The notes under the pieces were generated by a model. That model had not been told where the DNA came from and searched no databases. It saw nothing but the letters and a program-made list of their open reading frames with translations. Shown here one piece after another: positions 1 to 9,918 of a stretch of 48,451 nt of DNA (its first letter is position 1; every line of letters starts with the position of its first letter). Source of the stretch: Alcanivorax sp. (GTDB lineage Bacteria; Pseudomonadota; Gammaproteobacteria; Pseudomonadales; Alcanivoracaceae); NCBI GenBank assembly GCA_013823245.1, contig PNLU01000013.1, forward strand, positions 1 to 48,451, written 5' to 3'. A program made the translations under genes and the position numbers.

Positions 1-698
1 CCACCAAGTTCTTCCGTACCCGGGCCACCTTCATGGACCTTCAGCTGGTGATCGAAGGTGATGTGGCGGCCCTGCAACTGGAAGAACTGATCGCGTTGAA
101 CGATCTGGCGCCCTTTTTCGTGGAGAGCCTGTTCAGCAGTTTCCATTTCATGGCCCTGAAGGTGGTGCCGGATCTGGAGATGGACGGTGAGCTGCGCTTC
201 GGTTACCCGGAGCCCGCCTACTTCCGCACCCTGAAGCCGATGATTCCGGTGCCCTGCCTGTTTGACTGCGCCTACCACCAGATGCGTTTTCCGGCGTCGC
301 GGCTGGAAAAGCGTCTGCGTTTTGCCGATCCGCGTCTTGCCGACATGGCCGCCGCCCAGTGTGAGCAGGAGTTGGCCAGTATCAAGGCTCCACCGCGTCT
401 GCTCGGGCAAGTGAGACGCATCGTGCTGAGCCATGCGGGGCGCTTCCCCGGCGTGGACGAGGTGGCCACGGAGCTGCATATGTCCTCGCGCACGCTCAAG
501 CGCAAACTGCAGCAACTGGGTACCAGCTACCAGAGGGTGCTGGATGACCTGCGCAAGGGGCTGGCGGTGGAGCACCTTACCCAGACCGACACCACTGTGG
601 ACGATATCGCGCTGCTGCTGGGCTACTCGGATGCGTCCAACTTCGCGCGGGCGTTTCGTCGCTGGACCGGGCGCAGCCCGACGGATTACCGGGAGTAA
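1..698 (+). CDS. AraC-family transcriptional regulator (5' end cut by window)
   Basis: The reading frame is open from the first bases, before the first ATG at 33, so the gene starts outside the window and at least 231 residues are visible. The last ~100 residues form a double helix-turn-helix of the AraC/XylS type: an ELHMSSRTLKRKL helix, then VDDIALLLGYSDASNFARAFRRWTG, the classic second HTH and signature. The part before it resembles the arabinose-binding-like sensor domain of OruR-type AraC regulators (family knowledge). Its inducer and targets cannot be told. The HIT gene follows 9 bases downstream, possibly co-transcribed. Confidence 0.9.
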   Translation, partial: TKFFRTRATFMDLQLVIEGDVAALQLEELIALNDLAPFFVESLFSSFHFMALKVVPDLEMDGELRFGYPEPAYFRTLKPMIPVPCLFDCAYHQMRFPASRLEKRLRFADPRLADMAAAQCEQELASIKAPPRLLGQVRRIVLSHAGRFPGVDEVATELHMSSRTLKRKLQQLGTSYQRVLDDLRKGLAVEHLTQTDTTVDDIALLLGYSDASNFARAFRRWTGRSPTDYRE

Positions 699-707
699 TA
701 AAGCCTC

Positions 708-1115
708 ATGCTGCATCCACGCCTCGAAGCCGACACCCGCGCTCTGGGAGAGACACCGCAATTCTGGTTGCGCTGGATGAACGACCAGCGTTTCCCGTGG
801 GTGATTATCGTGCCGCGTCAGCCCGGAGTGCGTGAGTGGCATGAGCTGGAGGCCCCTCTGCAACAGGACCTGCTCAGCATGGTCAACCGATGCAGCCTGC
901 ACCTGCAGCGCCTGACTGCTGCCGACAAGATGAATATCGGTGCGCTGGGCAACCTGGTGCCGCAACTGCATGTGCATGTGATTGCCCGGCATGAGGGCGA
1001 CCCCTGCTGGCCCGGGCCGGTATGGGGGCAGGGCGTGCCGGAGCCCTGGCAAGGGTCAGCGCAGCCAGCCTGGCTGCCTGCGCTGCGTGATGCGCTGGCC
1101 TGGCGGTGCGCGTGA
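708..1115 (+). CDS. HIT (histidine triad) domain protein
   Basis: A 135-residue protein of the HIT superfamily of nucleotide hydrolases and transferases. The signature is QLHVHVIAR at residues 86-94, where Gln86 replaces the first His of the usual HxHxH triad; this variant is common in a proteobacterial HIT clade (family knowledge). The N-terminal half, with FPWVIIVPR, is the usual HIT beta-sheet. A GGGAG lies upstream of ATG 708. The stop codon overlaps the ATG of the next gene (TGATG), so the two are probably translationally coupled. Substrate unknown. Confidence 0.88.
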   Translation: MLHPRLEADTRALGETPQFWLRWMNDQRFPWVIIVPRQPGVREWHELEAPLQQDLLSMVNRCSLHLQRLTAADKMNIGALGNLVPQLHVHVIARHEGDPCWPGPVWGQGVPEPWQGSAQPAWLPALRDALAWRCA

Positions 1116-1306
1116 TGTTCCAGCAGGCGCCGGTCGAGGTCACTTGCCCCTATTGCTGGGAGCGTATCGAGATTCTGGTGGATCCGTCCGAGCCGGTGCA
1201 GGAATACGTGGAGGACTGCTCGGTGTGCTGTCACCCGATTCATTTCAGTGTGCGGGTGGACGAGGACGGTGAGGTCAGTGTCGAGGCGCGCAGCGACGAC
1301 GATTGA
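1115..1306 (+). CDS. CPXCG-motif cysteine-rich small protein
   Basis: A 63-residue acidic protein with two metal-binding knuckles, CPYC at residues 11-14 and CSVCC at 35-39, matching the Cys_rich_CPXG family of probable zinc-binding proteins of unknown function. I chose ATG 1115, whose A is the last base of the upstream HIT stop, over a GTG at 1106 in the same frame, because one-base stop/start overlaps are typical of coupled genes. The C-terminus is Asp-rich. It converges on the Rdx gene with a 21-base gap. Confidence 0.85.
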   Translation: MFQQAPVEVTCPYCWERIEILVDPSEPVQEYVEDCSVCCHPIHFSVRVDEDGEVSVEARSDDD

Positions 1307-1327
1307 CCTGTATCGTGGCGGGGCGAT

Positions 1328-1609
1328 TCAGGGGGTGGTGCGATCGATATGACCCAGTGGCCTGTCCGGGGCGACCCGGTCGCGCACCCGCCGCTTCAGT
1401 TCGGTGATCTCGGGGAAGCCGCCATCCCGTTTGCGCTCCCAGATCAGTACCCCATCCGCCTCGATCTCGAAAATACCGCCAGTGCCGGGCTGCAGGGCCA
1501 CCTCATCCAGTTCGTCGGCAAAGGTGTTCAGCAGCTCCTGAGCCATCCAGGCAGCCCGGAGCAGCCAGTTGCACTGGCTGCAATAGCGGATCACGACGCG
1601 ACCGGACAC
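1328..1609 (-). CDS. SelT/SelW/SelH-like (Rdx family) protein
   Basis: A 93-residue thioredoxin-like-fold protein. CSQC at residues 10-13 is the CxxC redox motif of the Rdx family; the eukaryotic selenoproteins carry Sec at the second position, here it is Cys. GTGGIFEIEADGVLIWERK is the family's central strand pair. The start is a GTG without a clear ribosome-binding site, so a later GTG could be used. It lies 16 bases downstream of the YajG-like gene on the same strand, probably co-transcribed. Function unknown; a redox role is inferred from the motif. Confidence 0.85.
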   Translation of the reverse strand: MSGRVVIRYCSQCNWLLRAAWMAQELLNTFADELDEVALQPGTGGIFEIEADGVLIWERKRDGGFPEITELKRRVRDRVAPDRPLGHIDRTTP

Positions 1610-1625
1610 AGGTCAGGGGCGTCCG

Positions 1626-2222
1626 TCAGGGATTGTCTTCGCCCGCCAGGAAGGCGAGCAGTTTCGGGTCGGTCAGCAACCGGGTCAGGGTGCGTTCCAG
1701 CACGTCGTTGAGCATCGCCTCGTTGCGCCGCGCGCTGGGGGTGATCGGCATGTCATGGGTCACGCTGCTCTGGTAGCGGCCGATATGCTCGACGTTGGGG
1801 CGGTTGGCCACGGCCTCGATGCGTGCGCTGACCTCGATGCGGTTGACCACAGAGGTGTCGGCGGGCACGTAATTGAGTTCCACCAGGCGGACTTCCAGCT
1901 GCGTCGCATCGCTGCCCGGGTTATAAGCGTTGAAGCCCTGCACGTGCAGGCCTTTGGTGACGGCCTCATAAATGGCTTTGGGCACATCGTTGCCGGGCCG
2001 GATCAGGCTGGTTTCAGCGTAGACACCGCCGCGTGAGCCGACGGCGTCCTGCTCGCGGGCGTCGCGGGCGGTGACGTTGACCGAGTGATTGCGGCCAATA
2101 TTGGCGCTGGCGATCTCCGGCTCGGGCTGCAGGTTGACCACCTGGGGGCTCAAGCCACAGGCACTGAGCAAGGCGGCGCAAAACAGCAGGGCAGAACGGG
2201 ACAACATCACAGGGGCGGGCAT
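1626..2222 (-). CDS. yajG: YajG-family lipoprotein
   Basis: A 198-residue protein with a signal peptide ending in the lipobox LSAC, lipidated at Cys22, so it should be a lipoprotein. The mature part (VVNLQPEPEIASANIG, then VTARDAREQDAVGSRGG) matches the YajG family of uncharacterised envelope lipoproteins. A GGAGG lies 10 bases before ATG 2222; a second ATG five codons in would also leave a full signal peptide. The gene lies 75 bases downstream of ispB on the same strand and upstream of the Rdx gene. In other bacteria yajG neighbours ampG or bolA; that context is absent here. Confidence 0.82.
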   Translation of the reverse strand: MPAPVMLSRSALLFCAALLSACGLSPQVVNLQPEPEIASANIGRNHSVNVTARDAREQDAVGSRGGVYAETSLIRPGNDVPKAIYEAVTKGLHVQGFNAYNPGSDATQLEVRLVELNYVPADTSVVNRIEVSARIEAVANRPNVEHIGRYQSSVTHDMPITPSARRNEAMLNDVLERTLTRLLTDPKLLAFLAGEDNP

Positions 2223-2297
2223 GGCCGGTTTTCCTCCGTCAGACAGTATATGTGGTCAGACAATGGGTGCGTGACATCCGGCCATGGGACAACGATA

Positions 2298-3278
2298 TCA
2301 GAAGCGGCGTTCCGCTGCCTCGCGGGCCAGACGTTCCAGCGCTTCCTTGTACCGGGAGTCGGGCACCGCCGCAAGCGACGCCAGCGCAGTTTGCGTATGT
2401 TGCCGTGCCAGATCGCGGGTGTATTCCAGCCCGCCGGCCTGCTGCACGGTCTCGATGATCTCATCGAGCTGGCCCAGACCGCCCGTGCGGATGGCGTTGC
2501 GGATCAGGGCGGCCTGCTCGGGCGTGCCCTCGCGCATGGTATAGATGAGCGGCAGGGTCGGTTTGCCCTCGGCCAGATCATCGCCGACGTTCTTGCCCAG
2601 TTCGGCGGCATCGCCGGTGTAGTCGAGCACGTCGTCGATCAACTGGAAGGCAATGCCCATATGTCGACCGTAGGCCCCGAAGATCTCCTGGGCGCGCCGG
2701 GCGTCGCGGGCGTTATCGGTGGCCAGCACGGCGCCTGTCTGGGCGGCAGACTCGAACATTTTTGCCGTTTTGTGGTGGATCACCCGCATGTAGCGTTCTT
2801 CGGTGGTGTCCGGGTCACGGCAGTTGATCAGCTGCAGCACCTCGCCTTCGGAGATGACGTTGGTGCTGGCGGACAGGATTTCCAGCAGGGTCTGGTTGCC
2901 GATCTGCACCAGCAACTCGAAGGCGCGGGAGATCAGGAAGTCGCCCACCAGCACGCTGGCGGCGTTGCCCCAGACGGCATTTACGGTGGGGCGGCCCCGG
3001 CGCATGCTGGATTCGTCCACCACGTCGTCGTGCAGCAGGGTGGCGGTGTGCAGGAACTCGATGACGGCGGCAATGTCGATATGCCGCTCGCCGGTATAGC
3101 CACTGGCGCGGGCGCTGAGGATGGCCACCAGCGGGCGCAGCCGCTTGCCGCCATTGCCGACGATGTACTCACCCACTTCCCGGATCATCGGTACGTTGGA
3201 ATCGAGATGGTGGGTGATGAAGCGGTTGACCGCGTCGAAATCGTCCGCCACAACGGCAGATATGGCCTTGAAGTCCAT
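2298..3278 (-). CDS. ispB: Octaprenyl/polyprenyl diphosphate synthase
   Basis: A 326-residue trans-prenyltransferase that extends farnesyl diphosphate with isopentenyl diphosphate to make the ubiquinone side chain. Both aspartate-rich motifs are present: LLHDDVVDES (Asp84, Asp85, Asp88) and LIDDVLDY (Asp215, Asp216, Asp219); GGKRLRP (43-49) is the usual substrate loop. The frame is open far upstream, but homologues (~323 residues) and a GAGGG just before it support ATG 3278 (MDFKAI); ATG 3290 is four codons earlier. Divergent from rplU, as in Pseudomonas and E. coli. Confidence 0.95.
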   Translation of the reverse strand: MDFKAISAVVADDFDAVNRFITHHLDSNVPMIREVGEYIVGNGGKRLRPLVAILSARASGYTGERHIDIAAVIEFLHTATLLHDDVVDESSMRRGRPTVNAVWGNAASVLVGDFLISRAFELLVQIGNQTLLEILSASTNVISEGEVLQLINCRDPDTTEERYMRVIHHKTAKMFESAAQTGAVLATDNARDARRAQEIFGAYGRHMGIAFQLIDDVLDYTGDAAELGKNVGDDLAEGKPTLPLIYTMREGTPEQAALIRNAIRTGGLGQLDEIIETVQQAGGLEYTRDLARQHTQTALASLAAVPDSRYKEALERLAREAAERRF

Positions 3279-3345
3279 CTGGACCCTCATCGGTTCTGGG
3301 GCTGATCGCGCGGAGTATGGGGGCGTCGGCGCGAGGATGGCGGCA

Positions 3346-3373
3346 ATGCTAACAGCAGGGGGCGCCGAGTCAA
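3346..3373 (-). promoter_or_regulatory. Putative sigma70 promoter of ispB
   Basis: On the minus strand TTGACT (3368-3373) and TAGCAT (3346-3351) are separated by 16 bases, about 65 bases upstream of the ispB start. The -35 matches the consensus at 5 of 6 and the -10 at 4 of 6. Assigned by eye only. Confidence 0.5.
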
Positions 3374-3404
3374 GGAAGCCGGGCCCTGTGCGGGCTGGCG
3401 GGCC

Positions 3405-3433
3405 TTGCCGTGCTGGCCGCCATGGCGTAGAAT
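3405..3433 (+). promoter_or_regulatory. Putative sigma70 promoter of rplU-rpmA
   Basis: TTGCCG (3405-3410), 17 bases, then TAGAAT (3428-3433), about 105 bases upstream of rplU. The -10 and the spacing are good. It is the best match in the divergent ispB-rplU interval for this strand. A TTGACA at 3466-3471 has no good -10 partner. Confidence 0.55.
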
Positions 3434-3540
3434 CCGCGTCCCTTGGCCGGACGTCCCGGCATGTTTTGACAATCCGTCGCAGTGGCCCATCAAGCGGTGC
3501 TTGCACCCGCCACCCGTGACCCGCTCGGAGTAACAGCAGC

Positions 3541-3852
3541 ATGTACGCAGTCATCAAGACCGGTGGCAAGCAGTATCGCGTGGAAGAAGGCGATGTCCTG
3601 CGCATCGAGAAACTGGAAATCGGGACCGGTGAGTCCGTGGAATTCGACCAGGTGCTCCTGGTAGCCGACGGCGACAAGGTCACCGTGGGCCAGCCCCTGG
3701 TAGACGGCGCCAAAGTGACCGCTGAAGTGGTCGAGCAGGGCCGTCACAAGAAGATCCGTATCGTCAAGTTCCGTCGCCGCAAGCACTACCGCAAGCAGCA
3801 GGGCCACCGTCAGTGGTTTACGGAAGTGAAGATCACCGGTATCAGCGGCTGA
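3541..3852 (+). CDS. rplU: 50S ribosomal protein L21
   Basis: A 103-residue protein matching L21 from end to end ([18 protein letters not shown], then [21 protein letters not shown]), at the family's usual length. L21 binds 23S rRNA in the large subunit. GGAG lies about 10 bases before the ATG. rpmA follows after 27 bases; rplU-rpmA-obgE is a near-universal bacterial order. Confidence 0.98.
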   Translation: MYAVIKTGGKQYRVEEGDVLRIEKLEIGTGESVEFDQVLLVADGDKVTVGQPLVDGAKVTAEVVEQGRHKKIRIVKFRRRKHYRKQQGHRQWFTEVKITGISG

Positions 3853-3879
3853 TCCGGGCATAGCGAGAGGTATTCAGAC

Positions 3880-5443
<1,564 letters not shown>

Positions 5444-5458
5444 ACGGGTCGGGTACGC

Positions 5459-6610
5459 ATGAGTCAGCAGCAGGATCAGGCACAGGCAATGGCGTCGCAG
5501 GACAGCCGCCGTCGGGCGCGCTGGGTGATCAAGATTGGCAGCGCGCTGCTGACCAATAACGGTGCCGGACTCGACACCCATCTGATGCAGCGCTGGGTCG
5601 ACCAGATGGTGGCCCTGCGCGCCCTCGGTATCGAGGTGGTGGTGGTGTCCTCCGGTGCGGTGGCGGAAGGCATGCGCCGCCTCGGCTGGCAGCAGCGCCC
5701 TGACTTCATACACGCGCTGCAAGCCGCCGCTGCCGTGGGCCAGATGGGGCTGGTACAGGCCTGGGAATCCCGCTTCCAGGTTCATGGCCTGCACACCGCC
5801 CAGGTGCTGCTGACCCACGATGACCTGTCTGACCGCACCCGTTACCTGAACGGTCGCGCAACCCTGCTGACGCTGCTGCGGTTGCAGGTGATTCCCGTGG
5901 TCAACGAGAACGACACCGTGGTCACCGACGAGATCCGCTTCGGTGACAACGACACCCTGGCCGCCCTGGTGGCCAATCTGGTGGAAGCCGACCGGCTGGT
6001 GATCCTCACGGATCAGAATGGTCTGTACGAACGCGACCCGCGCAAGGACCCGGAGGCCCCGCTGATCCGCGAGGCCCAGGCTTCCGATCCGCGCCTGATG
6101 GAGGTGGCGGGCGGCTCCGGCGGCCCGCTGGGTCGTGGCGGCATGATTACCAAGGTCCGTGCGGCAGCGCTGGCGGCTCGCAGCGGCGCCCGCACCACCA
6201 TCGCCAGCGGCCGCAGCCCCGAAGTGCTGGCCGCCCTGGCGGCGGGCGAGGCGCCCGGTACCACGTTGTTGCCGGACACCAGCCCCTATAACGCGCGCAA
6301 ACAGTGGCTGGCCGGGCACTTGCAGATGCGCGGCCGCCTGACGCTGGATGCCGGTGCCGTCAAACGCCTGCGTGAAGCGGGTTCCAGCCTGTTGCCCGTG
6401 GGCGTGGTGGCGGTGCACGGCCAGTTCTCACGTGGCGAGATGGTGGCCTGCGAAGACGAGCAGGGCCAGCGCGTGGCCTGCGGTCTGGTGAACTACGATG
6501 CTGACGAGGCCACAAAGCTGGTACGCCGCAAAAGCAGCGAAATTCAGGCTATTCTGGGCTACAGGAACGAAGAAGAACTGATCCACCGCGACAACATGGT
6601 GGTGTTCTGA
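5459..6610 (+). CDS. proB: Glutamate 5-kinase
   Basis: A 383-residue enzyme that phosphorylates glutamate in the first step of proline synthesis. The amino-acid-kinase domain has [11 protein letters not shown] (phosphate binding), [30 protein letters not shown] and [12 protein letters not shown]; the last ~100 residues form a PUA domain ([13 protein letters not shown] to the end), usual for bacterial ProB. The first ~20 residues are Gln-rich and poorly conserved, so ATG 5489 is an alternative start. Follows obgE as in Pseudomonas. Expected to be feedback-inhibited by proline. Confidence 0.95.
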   Translation: MSQQQDQAQAMASQDSRRRARWVIKIGSALLTNNGAGLDTHLMQRWVDQMVALRALGIEVVVVSSGAVAEGMRRLGWQQRPDFIHALQAAAAVGQMGLVQAWESRFQVHGLHTAQVLLTHDDLSDRTRYLNGRATLLTLLRLQVIPVVNENDTVVTDEIRFGDNDTLAALVANLVEADRLVILTDQNGLYERDPRKDPEAPLIREAQASDPRLMEVAGGSGGPLGRGGMITKVRAAALAARSGARTTIASGRSPEVLAALAAGEAPGTTLLPDTSPYNARKQWLAGHLQMRGRLTLDAGAVKRLREAGSSLLPVGVVAVHGQFSRGEMVACEDEQGQRVACGLVNYDADEATKLVRRKSSEIQAILGYRNEEELIHRDNMVVF

Positions 6611-6629
6611 GTCGTGTTCTGACGGGCAC

Positions 6630-6658
6630 AAAAAAACCGGCCATTGGCCGGTTTTTTT
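6630..6658. terminator. Bidirectional terminator between proB and rpsT
   Basis: A-run, ACCGGCC, short loop ATT, GGCCGGT, T-run. With A7 on one side and T7 on the other, the hairpin can end transcription from both the proB (+) and rpsT (-) sides. The genes converge on it. Confidence 0.9.
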
Positions 6659-6678
6659 ATTGCTGCGAGAGGTTAACC

Positions 6679-6951
6679 TCAGGCAGCGGCACCCAGCGCC
6701 TTTACTTTGGCGTTCAGGCGGCTCTTGTGGCGAGCGGCCTTGTTGGGGTGAAACTTGCCCTTGCGGGTGGCCTTGTCCAGGACCGAAACAGCTTTCGTAT
6801 ACGCTGCCTGAGCAGACTGTTGGTCACCGGACGCAATGGCCGCGTTTACCTTCTTGAGGTAGGTCCGCACCATGGAGCGCATTGCTGCATTGTGCTGACG
6901 ACGCTTCTCCGCCTGACGAGCACGCTTTCGCGCTTGCGGTGAGTTAGCCAA
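6679..6951 (-). CDS. rpsT: 30S ribosomal protein S20
   Basis: A 90-residue basic protein matching S20 throughout ([54 protein letters not shown]). It binds 16S rRNA during early 30S assembly. Stand-alone transcript, bounded by its own promoter and the shared terminator at 6630-6658. Divergent from murJ. Confidence 0.98.
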   Translation of the reverse strand: MANSPQARKRARQAEKRRQHNAAMRSMVRTYLKKVNAAIASGDQQSAQAAYTKAVSVLDKATRKGKFHPNKAARHKSRLNAKVKALGAAA

Positions 6952-7031
6952 GGTCCTGCTCCTGTCGAAATTAGGTTGTCATCGCGGGCAGATGGCGGAC
7001 ACACGGACCCCACCTGCCTGAAAGACGCGCA

Positions 7032-7060
7032 ACTATGCCGATGGCGGGGTGGATTGTCAA
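7032..7060 (-). promoter_or_regulatory. Putative sigma70 promoter of rpsT
   Basis: On the minus strand a perfect TTGACA (7055-7060) is followed after 17 bases by CATAGT (7032-7037), about 80 bases before the rpsT start. A consensus -35 with ideal spacing suits a highly expressed ribosomal-protein gene. Confidence 0.65.
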
Positions 7061-7167
7061 GGGAGGCCGGGCAGGGGAAACGGGTTTTTTCGGCCCCCGG
7101 CCGGGTGCAGCGGGGTAGCGTGATATGCCGGTTCCGGCTACGCTTGCCCGGTTTTCACGGAGAGTCC

Positions 7168-8793
7168 ATGAGCGAGCCCGCAGAGATGCCGCCGCGCCCC
7201 CCGAGCGGCCCACAGGATGTGCCTCCTGGCCCGGCAGAGACGCCTCCGCCGGGGCGCCCCGGTCGCCTGATGACCTCGACCCTGGTGGTCAGCACCATGA
7301 CGCTGCTGTCGCGCGTGCTCGGCCTGGCCCGGGATGTCATTCTGGCCCGCGTGTTCGGCGTCTCCGCCGGTACCGACGCCTTCTTCGTTGCCTTCCGTAT
7401 CCCCAACTTCCTGCGCCGTCTGTTTGCCGAAGGGGCCTTCAATCAGGCGTTTGTCCCGGTGCTCAGCGAATACAAGAGCAAGGGCGCCCCCGAGGCTGTG
7501 CGCCTGCTGGTCAACCGCGTGGCTGGCACCCTGGGCTCCGTGCTGGTGCTGGTGACCGTGATCGGCGTGGTGGGGGCCCCGGTGCTGATTACCGTGTTTG
7601 CCCCCGGCTTTGGCGACGACCCCTACAAGCGCGCCCTGGCCGTGGAAATGCTGCGGCTGACCTTCCCGTACCTGTTCTTTATCGCCCTGACCGCCTTTGC
7701 GGGCAGCATCCTCAATACCTGGGGGCGGTTCGCCGTGCCCGCCTTCACCCCGGTGCTGCTCAACATCAGCCTGATCGGCGCGGCCCTGTTTGCCACCCCG
7801 CTGTTTGTCGAAGAGCGCATGGCCGTGGCCCTCGCCTGGGGGGTGCTGGCTGCCGGCATGGCCCAGTTGCTGTTCCAGCTGCCGTTTCTGGCCCGCATCG
7901 GCCTGATGCCGCGCCCCCAGGTGCGCTTTGGCGACCCCGGCGTGAAAAAGATCATGGCCCTTATGGCCCCCGCCCTGTTCGGTGTCTCCGTCAGCCAGAT
8001 CAACCTGCTGCTCGACACCGTGCTGGCTTCCCTGCTGGAGACCGGCAGCGTCACCTGGCTCTATTACTCTGACCGCCTCGTGGAGCTGCCCCTCGGCATC
8101 TTCGCCATCGCCATCGGCACCGTCATCCTGCCAAGCCTGTCGAAGACCCATGTCACCGCGTCCCCGGCGGAATTTTCCCGTACCCTCGACTGGGGCGTGC
8201 GCCTCGTGATCCTGGTCGGCCTGCCCGCCGCGCTGGCGCTCTCCGTCATCAGCGAGCCCTTGCTGGCGGCCCTGTTCCTGTACGGCGATTTCACCCTGTT
8301 CGACGTCGAGCAGTCCGCCGCCTCACTGCGCGCCTACGCCTTCGGCGTCGTGGCCTTCATGCTGATCAAGATCCTCGCCCCCGGCTTCTTTGCCCGCCAG
8401 GACACCCGCACCCCGGTGAAGATCGGCATCATCGCCATGGTTGCCAACATGGTCCTTAACCTGATCCTCGTCTGGCACCTGCGCCACGTTGGCCTCGCCC
8501 TGGCCACCGCCCTGTCTGCGTGGCTCAACGCCTTCCTGCTCTGGCGCGGCCTGAGCCTGGCGGGCTTCTATACCCCGACCCCCGGCTGGTGGCGCCAACT
8601 TGCCCGCATCGGCGTGGCGGGCCTCGCCATGGCCGTCGGCGTCCACTACCTTGCTGCCAGTACCGGCCTCTGGTTCGACGCCACCGCGTGGACCCGCGCC
8701 ACCGCCTTGCTGGGTGTGGTGGTGGCCGGCATGCTGATTTATACCCTCGCGTTGCTGCTTCTGGGCATGAGGCCTCGTCACCTGCGCCGCTGA
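7168..8793 (+). CDS. murJ: Lipid II flippase MurJ
   Basis: A 541-residue polytopic membrane protein of the MurJ/MviN family, which moves lipid II across the inner membrane for peptidoglycan synthesis. After a Pro-rich cytoplasmic tail of ~35 residues come the hallmark TLLSRVLGLARDVILARVFG and DAFFVAFRIPNFLRRLFAEGAFNQAFVPV, then repeated hydrophobic segments (14 expected). The frame stays open upstream, but GGAG 5 bases before ATG 7168 decides the start. Codon use is strongly C-ending. Followed by the ribF operon. Confidence 0.95.
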   Translation: MSEPAEMPPRPPSGPQDVPPGPAETPPPGRPGRLMTSTLVVSTMTLLSRVLGLARDVILARVFGVSAGTDAFFVAFRIPNFLRRLFAEGAFNQAFVPVLSEYKSKGAPEAVRLLVNRVAGTLGSVLVLVTVIGVVGAPVLITVFAPGFGDDPYKRALAVEMLRLTFPYLFFIALTAFAGSILNTWGRFAVPAFTPVLLNISLIGAALFATPLFVEERMAVALAWGVLAAGMAQLLFQLPFLARIGLMPRPQVRFGDPGVKKIMALMAPALFGVSVSQINLLLDTVLASLLETGSVTWLYYSDRLVELPLGIFAIAIGTVILPSLSKTHVTASPAEFSRTLDWGVRLVILVGLPAALALSVISEPLLAALFLYGDFTLFDVEQSAASLRAYAFGVVAFMLIKILAPGFFARQDTRTPVKIGIIAMVANMVLNLILVWHLRHVGLALATALSAWLNAFLLWRGLSLAGFYTPTPGWWRQLARIGVAGLAMAVGVHYLAASTGLWFDATAWTRATALLGVVVAGMLIYTLALLLLGMRPRHLRR

Positions 8794-8803
8794 CCCCTAT
8801 AAT
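8775..8803 (+). promoter_or_regulatory. Putative sigma70 promoter of the ribF-ileS-lspA-fkpB operon
   Basis: TCGTCA (8775-8780), 17 bases, then a perfect TATAAT (8798-8803), straddling the end of murJ. Initiation near 8810 would give a leader of ~165 bases that contains the whole palindrome at 8833-8948. Confidence 0.55.
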
Positions 8804-8832
8804 CCGGCCTTTCGCATGAACCTTGACGCGAA

Positions 8833-8948
8833 GGATGAGGCGGCCCGACAGGGCATCCCGGAACTGTGTGAGGCATGGATGCCGAACGCAAGCCCCCATG
8901 GACGGGTTCACGGCGGGTTCCGGGATGCCCTGTCGGGCCGCCTCGTCC
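8833..8948. repeat. 116-bp palindromic element (27-bp perfect arms)
   Basis: Arms 8838-8864 and 8917-8943 are exact reverse complements over 27 bases; with one mismatch they extend to 8833-8837 and 8944-8948 (33 bp in all). The 52-base centre contains a smaller CATGG...CCATG dyad (8874-8878 and 8896-8900). It resembles the REP/MITE-like palindromes scattered in many gammaproteobacteria (from memory). No target-site duplication or coding capacity was seen. No second copy was noticed in this window. Confidence 0.85.
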
Positions 8949-8976
8949 GCCACCCGACCAGGACCAAGCCACCGGC

Positions 8977-9918
8977 ATGCATCTGATTCGCGGCACACAC
9001 AACCTCCACCGGGCCCAGTACGGCTGCGTGGCCACCATCGGCAACTTCGATGGCGTGCATCTTGGCCACCGCAAGATCCTGGCGCGCGTGCGTGATCAGG
9101 CCGACGCCCTGGGCGTGGCCAGCACCGTGATGCTGTTCGAACCCCAGCCGCAGGAATTCTTCGCCCCCGAGCAGGCCCCCGCGCGCCTCATGTCCCTGCG
9201 CGACAAGCTGCGCACCCTCGCCAGCCTCGGCGTCGATCAGGTGTTCTGCGCCCGCTTCGACAACGCCTTCCGCAGCCAGAGCGCCGAAGCCTTCGTGCGC
9301 AACCTGCTGGTGGATGGCCTCGGCGTGCGCCATCTTGTGATCGGCGATGATTTCCGTTTCGGCAGCGGCCGCGAAGGTGACTTTGCCTATCTGCAGCACG
9401 CGGGCACACGCCATGGCTTTACCGTGGAAGACACCCCCACCTGCGAAGCAGGCGGTGCCCGCGTTTCCAGCACCCGCGTTCGCGACGCCCTGGCACGCGG
9501 CGATCTGGCGGAAACCGAAGCACTGCTTGGCCGACCCTTTGCCATCAGCGGTCGCGTGCACTACGGGGACCAGATTGGCCGGACCCTTGACGTGCCCACG
9601 GCCAATCTGCCCCTGCGCCGCCTGCGCGTGCCCATCACCGGCGTGTTTGCGGTGACGGTGAACGGCGCCGGGCTGACAGATCATCCTGCAGTCGCCAATA
9701 TGGGCAGTCGACCCAGCGTCAACGGCCGCGACTGGCGCCTGGAAGTGCACCTGCTGGATTATCATGGCGACCTGTATGGCCGCCACCTGGAGGTCGCCTT
9801 GCGGCATCATCTGCGGCCGGAAAAGAAGTTCGACGGGCTGGATGCCCTGCGTGACGCCATCCACACCGATATCGACAACGCCAGACACTGGTTTGCGAGA
9901 GAAGGCACTACCCTATGA
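8977..9918 (+). CDS. ribF: Bifunctional riboflavin kinase / FAD synthetase
   Basis: A 313-residue protein that converts riboflavin to FMN and FMN to FAD. The N-terminal adenylyltransferase domain has [10 protein letters not shown] (22-31, the HIGH-like motif) and later [12 protein letters not shown] and [13 protein letters not shown]; the C-terminal kinase domain has [20 protein letters not shown], the flavokinase PTAN motif. The start is ATG 8977 (MHLIRG), by homology and length; the frame is open upstream only because it runs through the palindrome. The stop overlaps the ileS ATG by 4 bases. Confidence 0.96.
   Translation: MHLIRGTHNLHRAQYGCVATIGNFDGVHLGHRKILARVRDQADALGVASTVMLFEPQPQEFFAPEQAPARLMSLRDKLRTLASLGVDQVFCARFDNAFRSQSAEAFVRNLLVDGLGVRHLVIGDDFRFGSGREGDFAYLQHAGTRHGFTVEDTPTCEAGGARVSSTRVRDALARGDLAETEALLGRPFAISGRVHYGDQIGRTLDVPTANLPLRRLRVPITGVFAVTVNGAGLTDHPAVANMGSRPSVNGRDWRLEVHLLDYHGDLYGRHLEVALRHHLRPEKKFDGLDALRDAIHTDIDNARHWFAREGTTL

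Noticed and set aside
1598-1609. Selenocysteine in the SelW-like protein
   Set aside because: The redox motif is encoded as Cys-Ser-Gln-Cys with no in-frame TGA.
2085-3305. 406-codon plus-strand frame over ispB
   Set aside because: Antisense to a gene with both DDxxD motifs intact; no family resemblance.
8875-8976. N-terminal extension of ribF through the palindrome
   Set aside because: The extra 34 residues are Pro/Arg-rich and encoded by the repeat; homologues begin at MHLIRG.
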